DNA from: Cordylochernes scorpioides
Lineage: Eukaryota; Arthropoda; Arachnida; Pseudoscorpiones; Chernetidae
Assembly: GCA_030710605.1 (NCBI GenBank)
Contig: CP092877.1
Location: 44,066,406-44,130,405, forward strand
Direction: 5' to 3'
Length of the DNA stretch: 64,000 nucleotides
Position 1 is the first letter of the stretch; each line of letters begins with the position of its first letter. Below are positions 21,282 through 30,611 of the stretch, one piece after another. The notes under the pieces were generated by a model, which had not been told where the DNA came from, made no database searches, and worked only from the letters and a program-made list of their open reading frames with translations. The position numbers were made by a program, and so were the translations under genes.

Positions 21282-22689
21282 GACCAAATATATTCCCTGA
21301 GGCTAAAGGACTGCAAACAACTGGACTCCTCCATCTAGTGGTTGGTCACACTAAGAAGCTCTTCAAGAAACTTTGCTCTTTTCTACTTGAAAAATCACCA
21401 ATTCAGACAAAATAAAAAAGTTGAATAAAATAAAAAAATCTTATAAACTGCATGAAAGGCCAAGAATAAAAAAGGAACTCGGTGACAATAGCAATCTGTT
21501 GAACATAAAGTCTGAATTCTAGGCTGTGCTGTGTATAACAGATGTTCCAGATGGAGAGCCGTGACTTCCCTGTGTTCCAGCTCTACTAACGGCGTTGTTG
21601 CATGATCTAGCTAGTGTTAGACAGTAGCTATAGACAGCGGGGCGGGTTTCAGCGCTTACACCTCTGTGATGGTCATAGGAGGGGCTGTGGTCATTTACCA
21701 TTCCACGTTGGGCGGGAGGACCCACTATTTTAACCCTGTGTCACATAACGTGGATTGGTACTCAACTTCTCCTCCGGTAGCTTGGCTCGCTCCACAGACC
21801 CAGGACTAGGTACTGATTACTAGTCTGCTGGTTCTGGTGCAAAACTCCGATGGGAGGCCTCGCGTGTGACGTTAAGTCCGGCTTTCTGCGTTGGCAGTGT
21901 CAGCAGTTCTGTCTTCTGTCTCTAGTCAGCTCAATTTTACTTTGTTGTCTAATAGTGAACTCAACGAGTTCATAGAGTTGTCGGAATTGGGAAGTTGGGT
22001 TCAGGAGTGTAGAGCAATACATGACAGTGTGTATAGTCTACCTCTAACCCCCTCTGTGTTATGTATCTAGATATCACGTGGAGCCCTCACCGTGTCTAGT
22101 TAACATTTAGGTAAATGTCTTTCTTTAAGCTCTCTCCTTAGGTCACCGAGTCCCTTCTTTATAACTTGGTCTTCATGCGGTATTAAAGACATGTACTCTC
22201 TTGTATGTGGATAAGATTCCAAACACAAATCTTCTCAGGATATATTTGGTGATTTTTCTTGAAATGCCAAAAGACTATTTGTAACAACAGTAAATAATTT
22301 CACTGAACTGCTCCATTCATCCTGTAACAATTGAAGTGTAGGTCAGGTTGTGTTAGAATGACGGCCACGCTATACTTCATGTAGGGCTGAGGGAACAATG
22401 GAACCAGGAGCAACTCAGATAGGAGGTTAGTCAATAATTCCTATAGGCAGTTCTGATGTTACAGAGATTGAGTATTGCTGAGAATTCAAATGAGGAATTC
22501 AAATTTTTGTATTAAGGTCCCAAGTTAAATTATGAACAAGAAGAGCAATTCCAAATGGTGACTTATTTATTACCACTGTAGTCGGCCTTCTATGTAAATA
22601 TGCAAATATTGTGCCACATGTTTGTTGTTGTGTGATGTATTTGTTAGCTTATTTTGTAATCTCTCTGAAGGAATAAACCAATCCTAATT
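21282..22689. other. Intron 6, apparently unique sequence
   Basis: About 1.4 kb with locally higher GC (21520-22200). Small ORFs such as 21519-21725 show no family features, and no repeat match was found. It could hide a short exon or regulatory DNA, but I cannot show that. Confidence 0.4.
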
Positions 22690-23010
22690 ATAGGAAACTC
22701 TCCTGTGTTGACTGTCCAACAAGACATTTGCTTAACAAAGTAATAGCTTCGCTGAATGTCATTACTCTCATCAGGATCAGAAATTGTAAGTTGGTGGAAG
22801 AGTGGTATAAACCCTTCAGTTTCAACAGCCACGACCTGGGATCAAATCCAGCATTGGACACTTTTTTTCCTGAAGAAAAAAATTCTTCATTGGCCCTCAA
22901 TTCTTACACAAGTCCAACCCCACTAATGAGTGCAAATACCCAAATGGGGCTCTAGCACACTTGTAAGTGCAAAAGTAAAGCTGCTTTCTTCATGTGTAGA
23001 CATGTTGAGC
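22690..23010 (+). repeat. tRNA-derived SINE
   Basis: Head ttggtggaagagtggtataa resembles an A box and gggatcaaatccagc a B box. The body follows with aagtccaaccccactaatga and ttgtaagtgcaaaag. It ends at the Copia LTR, whose insertion appears to have cut its tail. Confidence 0.65.
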
Positions 23011-23018
23011 AATAAAGG

Positions 23019-23226
23019 TGTTGTATATATATTAATTAATTGTTCCACAGAGTGTGTGTAAGCTCACAGGTAAATAGGCGATTACCGAAACAGAAAAAAA
23101 GTTCCTTTGTTCAATATTAGTTTCCCTTTTATATTTTGTTCTCTCTCTTGTAAATCAATAAATATAATGTTTTATTAATAATTATTGGAATCAGTTTCAT
23201 TAAAAATATTCTAAGCAAAGTCAAAA
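23019..23226 (+). repeat. 5' LTR of Copia C2
   Basis: Starts TGTTGTATATATATT. About 5% different by eye from 27850-28056, older than Copia C3. Confidence 0.9.
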
Positions 23227-23303
23227 ATTGGTAGCAGAGCGTGGTTATTAATATATACAGTTATCAGCGTCATGCACAATTCTTTCTTAATTCTGTCACC
23301 GTT

Positions 23304-23373
23304 TGCTTTTGGTTCAGTGGTAGAATGCTCGCCTGCCACGCGGGCGCCCCGGGTTCGATTCCCGGCCGATGCA
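23304..23373 (+). pseudogene. tRNA-Gly(GCC)-like pseudogene
   Basis: Intact D arm (TTCAGTGGTAGAA), anticodon arm with GCC (CGCCTGCCACGCG) and T arm (GGTTCGATTCC), then GATGCA and a long T run. The 5' acceptor strand (expected GCATCGG) is replaced by unrelated gtttgct, so no acceptor stem can form. Confidence 0.85.
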
Positions 23374-23827
23374 TTTTTTTTTTTTTTTTTTACAATTTTT
23401 AAAACTCATTTAAATTATTAAAATATATGTGCTTTTCCTGTCTATGTACAGATTTATGGTCTATGTACACAAGTATACAAGTATGTATACAAGTTATTTG
23501 CAAATTGCGTGGCAAATTTGTCCTTTCGCTCGCAAGCAGCGCCTCTAGCGGTGAAGATGGGAGGTAATATCAGCTGACCTAATGGACATGTAAAACGTGT
23601 TTTAACAGGACATAGAGAAAAATCTGGAAAAGATAATTTTCAGATTTTTAGTCAAGAAAAATAAATTGACAGGTTCTGGGAAAAAAGTAGTTGTTTTTTT
23701 ATTCAGAAAATGATTATGACAATATTGCTGTATCATATTTAATACAGTTATCAGCGTCATCACAATTCTGTCATGTTAAGTCACGTGTCAAGTTACGGTA
23801 AGTAAAAATTTAAAAATTAAAAAAAGA

Positions 23828-23900
23828 TGCCGAAACCCGGGATCAAACCAGGGACCTTTAGATATTCAGTCTAACGCTCTCCTAACTGAGCTATTTCGGC
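23828..23900 (-). tRNA. tRNA-Phe(GAA), possibly defective
   Basis: 73 nt with a perfect 7-bp acceptor stem (GCCGAAA/TTTCGGC), D arm TAGCTCAGTTAGGAGAGC, 5-bp anticodon stem and GAA anticodon, then a T7 terminator. Two loop changes are unusual: position 37 is T rather than purine, and the T loop reads TTTGATC rather than TTCGATC, which removes the usual C56. It sits in a repeat unit, so a decaying copy is likely. Confidence 0.75.
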
Positions 23901-24111
23901 TTATTTTAGTTATTTCTATAGAAGCTTCCATCTTTATAATTATGTATATTTTCAAAAAGTCAATTCACACCTCTTCGCTGGAATAATGGGAATACTGACT
24001 AATTCATTATGCTAACATAATTATAAATACAAGTATCAGAGTCATCAACAATTCTGTCATCGTTTGCTTTTGTGAATGGAATAAATACCCAAATAGGGCC
24101 ATTTCTTATAA

Positions 24112-24175
24112 GCATCGGTGGTTCAGTGGTAGAATGCTCGCCTGCCACGCCTGGGTTCGATTCCCGGCCGATGCA
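24112..24175 (+). pseudogene. tRNA-Gly(GCC)-like pseudogene with 8-nt deletion
   Basis: Full acceptor pair (GCATCGG/CCGATGC), D arm and anticodon GCC, but about 8 nt between anticodon stem and T stem are deleted. A T-rich terminator follows. Confidence 0.85.
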
Positions 24176-24221
24176 TTTTTTTTTTCTTTTTTACAATTTT
24201 TAAAACTCATTTATATTATTA

Positions 24222-24582
24222 TCCCTATATATATAAAAGTCAGCGTATGTATGTTTGTCAACTATACACGTCCACAATACGTAACTAATCTGACTGATAT
24301 TTTAACAGTATATAAAGTAGAATCTGAAAAAACTCTTCGTGAAAATTTCAGGTCTCTATCCCGAATATCCGTCGTGTTATTTGCAAATTTGTTCTTTCGC
24401 TCGCGCCTCTAGCGGTGAAAATGGGGGGTAATACCAGCTGACCTAATGTACATGTAAAGTTTGGAGCGGGACATTTCACAAGAGTGACATCCACGGCTCC
24501 AATTTATAATTGTAACGAATAGTATTTGAATAAAAACATTTAATTGGGTAAAACCCGGGCGTTGCCCGGGTCATTCGGCTAG
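24222..24582 (+). mobile_element. Non-autonomous Helitron
   Basis: Begins TCCCTATATATATAAAAGTC and ends with the hairpin CCCGGGCgttGCCCGGG about 10 nt before CTAG. It lies between A (24221) and T (24583), the canonical Helitron target. No Rep/helicase ORF. Related in structure to 43734-44227. Confidence 0.88.
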
Positions 24583-24818
24583 TTTGATATAAAGCTCAAA
24601 AGCGAAAATATTTAATCTGAAGATTAAGCAAGAAGTTTATTCTGATCAGTAAACTGAAGCACTTCTAAGAAGATTAAAGGTATTTAGATAGATTAAGTTA
24701 AATTATATCTATATATTGCATGTTTAAAATTTACCCAATATTTAAATAAATATAATATATATATTTTTTTTTGTATTTAAATTATATTGGTTTGTTTATA
24801 TTAGCTCAAAAGGCGAAA

Positions 24819-25438
24819 ATGGCTGAATATAATTTTTTATCCCAAACAAAAATTGAACCATTAACAGGAACTAATTATCAAATATGGGCGTTGAAAATCA
24901 CTGCAGTTCTGAGAGGAAGAAAATTATTTAAATGTGTAATTTCCGATCCAGAACCTGATATGGAAGACAAAAGTTCTTGGGAGATTTGGAGTGATAAAAA
25001 TGATGAAGCATTTGGGATAATCATCACAACATTGACTAATGAACAAGCTGGAATGTTCATAGGTGAAACAAATGCTAAGAAAGTATGGGACTCACTGAAA
25101 AAAACATACACAGGCAATTTAGAAGATAAAACTATTGATATAGGCTTAGAATTAAAGAACATTAGAATGAAAGATAATGAAACTGTAGATGAATATATAA
25201 CAAGGGCAAAAAATATTGCAGCTAGAAGTTCATCATTAGGGCATCAATTTACCTCAAGAGAACTTTCATTTCATATTGTCAGAGGCATACATCCAAGGTA
25301 TGAAAATATTGCTATTTTCTTACGATCTAAGAGAGAGGCAACAGTAGAAGAGATTCAACAAACCCTAAGAGAAGAGGATTCAAGGAGAAATATGAGATTA
25401 AATCAATCGGTTGAGAATGGGCATGAACAAGCATACAG
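24819..25438 (+). pseudogene. Copia C2 gag, interrupted
   Basis: ATG at 24819 (MAEYNFLSQTKIEPL). UBN2-type capsid with NYQIWALKITAVLRG, VWDSLKKTYTGN and ELKNIRMKDNETV. The frame is broken at 25455 by a 134-bp insertion and resumes at about 25589 with the zinc knuckle. Confidence 0.9.
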
Positions 25439-25454
25439 AATTAAAGATAGAAAA

Positions 25455-25588
25455 ATAAATAGTGTGTGACGTTTCGGTAACAGCGTTGTTACCATCTGCT
25501 GTTACCGAAACGTCACACACTATTTATTTATTTGGATTTGGTCTTATTACCTTGTGTTTATAATCTACAATCCAAATTGTGCCTCATC
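25455..25588. mobile_element. Family P insertion in Copia C2
   Basis: 134 bp of Penelope-like end sequence in inverted form, containing gtttcggtaacagcgttgtt. The 16-bp duplication AATTAAAGATAGAAAA flanks it exactly (25439-25454 and 25589-25604), so the boundaries are clear. Confidence 0.88.
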
Positions 25589-26292
25589 AATTAAAGATAG
25601 AAAAGTTAAACAATTTCAGCCAAAAAGATGTTTTGTTTGTAATAAAAAGGGACATCTAGCTAATGATTGCTGGTTTCGAGATAAACAGAAACAAAGATAT
25701 AAAAAGAAATGGACTCCTGATTATAGAAATAACAAATACAGTAGGGAACATTCAAATAACCTAGTGGATACTGTGAAAAGAGGAATTAATGAGCAAGCAT
25801 TTGAAACATATGTAAAATAATTTGAAGATTCCCCAGATAGGAGAAATGATAGGCAAATATGGTGTATAGATTCAGGATGCACTGCCCATTTAACCCCAAA
25901 CCTAACTTTGATGGAAAATATGACAGAGTACAAAAGTGAGATCAACCTAGCCGAAGAAGGGCAAAACTACCCAAGCCACAGCCAAAGGAGATATGAGACT
26001 TACTACATGCACAAGTGAAGGCCAAGAAAATATTCGCATCAAAGATATCTTACATGTACCAAGTTTAAGGAATAATTTCTTGTCAGTATACGAATTAGTC
26101 AACAAAGGAAATTCAGTTATTTTCAATAAGAATGGAGCAAAAATTTATAATGAAGGGAATGATTTAGTTGCTGAAGCATATATTAAAGATAGAATGTTTA
26201 TGATGGGAACAAAACTAAGAAATGTACCAATAGCAAAAAATGAAAATGTCATGGTTATAAATACACATTTATCAAATAAAAAAGCAATATAA
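25589..26292 (+). pseudogene. Copia C2 zinc knuckle, protease, pre-integrase
   Basis: CFVCNKKGHLANDCWF knuckle (25627-25674), then after a stop the protease motif WCIDSGCTAHLTP (about 25859). After a frame change at about 25960, DILHVPSLRNNFLSVYEL and the segment leading to integrase follow. Confidence 0.88.
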
Positions 26293-27282
26293 TTTTATGG
26301 CATAAAAGATTAAACCATATAAATGAAGAATACATGAAAAAAATTATTCAAGGACATATTGTAAGAGGATTGGATCTAAAATTTGAAAGGTTACCAAAGT
26401 GCGAAGCATGCATAATGGTGAAACTGGTTCAGAAGCCATATAATATTACAGAAAATTATACAGTTAAGCCCCTGCAGTTGATTCATATGGATTTATGTGG
26501 ACCAATGCCATGTCAATCTTTAGGAGGATCCAAGTATTTTCTTGTTATAGTAGATGATTACAGTAAAAGAATCTTTGTATATTTCCTGAGGTCAAAAGAT
26601 GAGACCATTGAGAGATTTGAAGAATTTAAAGCAAGAGCCGAAAACGAATTAAGTCTTAGAATAAAAGATGTAAGAACCGACAATGGAACTGAATTTTGTA
26701 ACTCTAGATTTGAAGGACTTTTCAAGAGAAGTGGGATCCATCACCAACTTACCACCACATACTCACCACAAAGTAATGGAGTCGCAGAGAGAGTGAATAG
26801 GACTCTTATAGATACAGCGAGAACCTTACTAATTGACTCAAAATTACCCAAGAAGTTTTGGGCAGAGGCAATTGCTACAGCTGCATACATTAAGAATTGT
26901 ACCCCCCCACGGGTATATCAAGCACCATACACCTATGCAGAGATGGAATGGCAGGAAACCATCCGTCAAACACATTCGAATATTTGTATGTTTGACACAT
27001 TGGCTTGAGAGCAAACCAAGAAGAAACAAGTTTTCACCAAAGGGTAGAAAGGGAATATTTATTGGTTATTCCATTAAAAGAAAAGCCTACAGAATATATG
27101 ATATAATGACAAAGAGAATCCATGAAGTCAGATCAGTAAAATTTAGTGAGGATAAGAGAGGAATTGATTATGCAAATGATATTCAGGAAGATTGTGATAA
27201 TTTGACCAATAAAGGAAATTGTGAAGAAATAGTTGAAGACTTTCTTATCTTGAAAGAAGACAATCCTGTCACAGAGAGTTAA
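26293..27282 (+). pseudogene. Copia C2 integrase
   Basis: HHCC remnant (CEACIMVK), catalytic HMDLCGPMP, RTDNGTEFC and SNGVAERVNRT, then after a frameshift near 26940 FIGYSIKRKAYRIYD. Confidence 0.9.
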
Positions 27283-27515
27283 ATTAGTCTAAGGAGGATA
27301 CTTCAGTAAAACCAGGTGGTGACACTGAAAATGACTCTACACAAACTGAACCAATAGAGGAAAGATGCGTAAAAGGAGGAAGAAAGAAAGGAGAAACAAA
27401 GAGCATCTTAGAAGAACGGCACAAAGCAAGACTTGAAGAACAAGAAAGAAAATTGATCAAAGAAGGAGTTTGACGCCCACAAAGAATAAAAGATAGGAAT
27501 GATGCAAACTTAATT

Positions 27516-27827
27516 ATGGAAATAGATCATTATATCCCGGAGAACTTTAAAGAAGCAATGTATAGTGGAGAAAGAAATGAATGGCACAAAGCAATGGAAG
27601 AAGAGCTCAGTGAGATAGAGAAGCATAAAGTATGGACACTAGTACCAAGGGAAAATGGTATGAAAGTCATCAATAGTAAATGGGTCTACAGTACGAAGAA
27701 AACATCAAATGACGGCATATATAAAAGAAAGGCCAGACCGGTTGCTGTTGGATGCAATCAAAGATATGGTGTGGACTATAAGGACAAACTACGGAAATGT
27801 GCAGATAGCCTTGGACTTGCTGGTTAG
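27516..27827 (+). pseudogene. Copia C2 truncated RT joined to C-terminal tail
   Basis: RT N-terminus EWHKAMEEELSEIEKHKVW...INSKWVYSTKK...GCNQRYGVDYK is followed directly by LRKCADSLGLAG and a stop, resembling a polyprotein C-terminus. The catalytic YxDD region and RNase H are missing. Confidence 0.85.
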
Positions 27828-27849
27828 AGCTTACACACAGGGGAGCGTT

Positions 27850-28056
27850 TGTTGTATATATATTAATTAATTGTTCCACAGAGTGTGTGTAAGCTCACAG
27901 GTAAATAGGCGCTAACCAAAACAGAAAAAAGTTTCTTAGTTCAATATTAGTTTCCCTTTTATATTTTGTTCTCTCTTTTGTAAATCAATAAATATAATGT
28001 TTAATTAATAATTATTGGAATCAGTTTCATTAAAAATATTCTAAGCAAAGTCAACA
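27850..28056 (+). repeat. 3' LTR of Copia C2
   Basis: Preceded by a purine tract (aggggagcg). TG...CA ends, flanked by AAAGG. Confidence 0.9.
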
Positions 28057-28317
28057 AAAGGAAGTCTCAACTACCCACCATGGTTATCTTGGCCAAGAGT
28101 ACTTGGGATATGTACCACCACCAATCTCCCTTATCCAACAAGGTACAAGTTAAAACTCACTTTTCCAACAAGATGGTACAGTCATAAATTTATTTGAAAT
28201 TTTATCCTGACATGGGAAAAAAATATTTTTGCCAAAAATCATAAATTTTCTGCAGTCAAATTTCCACAAGAAATGTGAATGCTAACTCCTAGAGATGGTG
28301 AGGTCATCATTAAGACA

Positions 28318-29509
28318 AGGTAAACTCACTTGTCCAACAAGGTAAACTCACTTGTCCAACAAGGTAAACTCACTTGTCCAACAAGGTAAACTCACTTGTC
28401 CAACAAGGTAAACACACTTGTCCAACAAGGTAAACTCACTTGTCCAACAAGGTAAACTCACTTTTCCAACAAGGTACAAGGTAAACTAACTTGCTCAACA
28501 AGGTAAACTCACTTGTCCAACAAGGTAAACACACTTATCCAACAAGGTAAACTCACTTGTCCAACAAGGTAAACACACTTGTCCAACAAGGTAAACTTAC
28601 TTGTCCAACAAGGTAAACTCACTTGTCCAACAAGGTACAAGGTAAACTCACTGGCTCAACAAGGTAAACTGACTTGTCCAACAAGGTACAAGGTAAACTC
28701 ACTTGCCCAACAAGGTAAACTCACTTGTGCAACAAGCTACAAGGTAAACTCACTTGTCCAACAAGGTACAAGGTAAACTCACTTATCCAACAAGGTACAA
28801 GGTAAACTCACTTGTCCAACAAGGTAAACTCACTTTTCCAACAAGGTACAAGGTAAACTCACTTGCTCAACAAGGTAAACTCACTTGTCCAACAAGGTAA
28901 ACTCACTTGTCCAACAAGGTAAACTCACTTGTCCAACAAGGTACAAGGTAAACTCACTTGCTCAACAAGGTAAACTCACTTGTCCAACAAGGTACAAGGT
29001 AAACTCACTTGCTCAACAAGGTAAACTCACTTGTCCAACAAGGTAAACTCACTTTTCCAACAAGGTACAAGGTAAACTCACTTGTCCAACAAGGTAAACT
29101 CACTTTTCCAACAAGGTACAAGGTAAACTCACTTGCTCAACAAGGTAAACTCACTTGTCCAACAAGGTAAACTCACTTTTCCAACAAGGTACAAGGTAAA
29201 CTCACTTTCTCAACAAGGTAAACTCACTTGTCCAACAAGGTAAACTCACTTGTCCAACAAGGTAAACTCACTTGTCCAACAAGGTACGAGGTAAACTCAC
29301 TTGCTCAACAAGGTAAAATCACTTGTCCAACAAGGTAAACTAACTTTTCCAACAAGATACAAGGTAAACTCACTTGCGCAACAAGGTAAACTCACTTGTT
29401 CAACAAGGTAAACTCACTTTTCCAACAAGGTAGAAGGTAAACTCACTTGCTCAACAAGGTAAACTCACTTGTCCAACAAGGTAAACTCACTTGTCCAACA
29501 AGGTACAAG
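28318..29509. repeat. 22/29-bp satellite array, part 1
   Basis: About 50 tandem units of AAGGTAAACTCACTTGTCCA+AC (22 bp), often with an extra AAGGTAC (29 bp). On the minus strand each unit reads TTGGACAAGTGAGTTTACC, containing a consensus 5' splice site (AA before gtgagt). Array part 2 at 33721-34548 continues to the true donor of DNA2 exon 6. Confidence 0.97.
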
Positions 29510-29788
29510 TGTTGGCTTCCGTAGGCGTCTCTTACTGGGAAAAAGAAAGAAGGGATTCCATTTAATTATAAACTTATACATGCATATATTTAAGGAGCGA
29601 CCCGCTCCAACGCAATAGTTACAAAAGAAAACAAGCGAGAGGGGGGAACAACAAAAACAAAGTCCGCAGCGTAGTGGTGGCGTGACGTCAGCGTCGGTGT
29701 ATTCCCTTTTTTCTGGGGAGCTCGGCTTCCATATTCTGTTAATTATATTCCGTTTGTCTGCGGCTCTCTGGTCGGGATGGCGCCTACA
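29510..29788 (-). repeat. 3' LTR of Gypsy G3
   Basis: Minus-strand TGTAGGCGCC...GAAGCCAACA, 279 bp, starting just after the pol stop codon. No partner LTR exists here, so the limits rest on TG...CA and position. Confidence 0.6.
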
Positions 29789-30243
29789 TTCGGCCATTCC
29801 TGGATTTCAATCGTCCTCGATTGAACCTTGCATTGCAGGAACGTCGTGGGTTGCGTCGGAGGGTGTCTTCTTCTTTTGACTCCTCGTCCGGACTTTCTTC
29901 TCTAGCTGAATCATCTTCTTCACTGTGCCAAGACTTCAGTTGACTGATATGGGCCATTGTCGTGTAGAACCGTCGTACGGTTCTTTCGCTTAACTGAGTC
30001 ACTCTGTATGTGTCGCTTGGCAGAACCTCGGTGATTATCAAAGGTCCTCGATACTTGGGTTGCGCCTTGGTTGGTTCACCAGTCATTTTAGGTACATGCC
30101 TCATCACTACAATTTCTCCTACTTCGAATTGGAGTGTACGGCATTTCTTCTTATCGTAGTACGTCTTCATGATATCTTGTTTATTCTCAATTTGGGTTCT
30201 CACACTCTCTTGAATTCTCTCCGGCCCGGTCCACAGGTCCATA
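29789..30243 (-). pseudogene. Gypsy G3 integrase C-terminus
   Basis: MDLWTGPERIQESV...EVGEIVVMRHVPK...KYRGPLIITEV is the GPY/F-type C-terminal region. It joins across the Copia insertion to ...LRRLADED at 33396-33420. Confidence 0.88.
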
Positions 30244-30248
30244 TCTTC

Positions 30249-30449
30249 TGCTGGACAGCGGACGGTTGGCTCGGCAACCCTGGAGCTGACGTTACTTCCT
30301 GTTGACGTAACCCTGCAGGCGGCATCGCCACGCTGACATATTCTCTTTCTCCATGTTTACTATTTAATCTATATATAATCCTTTTACCTTGTAGTTAATT
30401 AAATAATAATTAACGTTGAGCGCTGTGTATAATCAATTGGAATACAACA
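30249..30449 (+). repeat. 5' LTR of Copia C3
   Basis: 201 bp, TGCTGGACAG...GGAATACAACA. Confidence 0.95.
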
Positions 30450-30611
30450 AAGATTATGAGACTGAAGAAGCGCAAGGCCTAAAACGTGTGACTGAAAAGC
30501 GCAAGACCTAAAATGTCAGACTGAAGAAGCGCAAGGCCTAAAACGTGAGTAACCAAATTTCCTTTGATTACTTGGCCCATCCTTTTTTCTACTTACCAAA
30601 TATTTTGTAAA

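Larger units (their letters stand above)
23019..28056 (+). mobile_element. Copia LTR retrotransposon C2, RT-RNase H deleted
   Basis: LTRs 23019-23226 and 27850-28056 with target duplication AAAGG (23014-23018 and 28057-28061). The primer site TTGGTAGCAGAGC fits the 3' end of initiator tRNA-Met. Gag, zinc knuckle, protease and integrase are present, but RT stops soon after its N-terminus and joins the polyprotein's last residues. The leader between primer site and gag is about 1.6 kb and carries tRNA-like units and a Helitron. Confidence 0.93.

Noticed and set aside
21519..21725. 68-aa ORF in GC-richer DNA
   Set aside because: No homology or splice support; length expected by chance.
28318..29509. 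CRISPR-like regular array
   Set aside because: Units are contiguous with no unique spacers, no cas genes, and the host is a eukaryote; it is a satellite.
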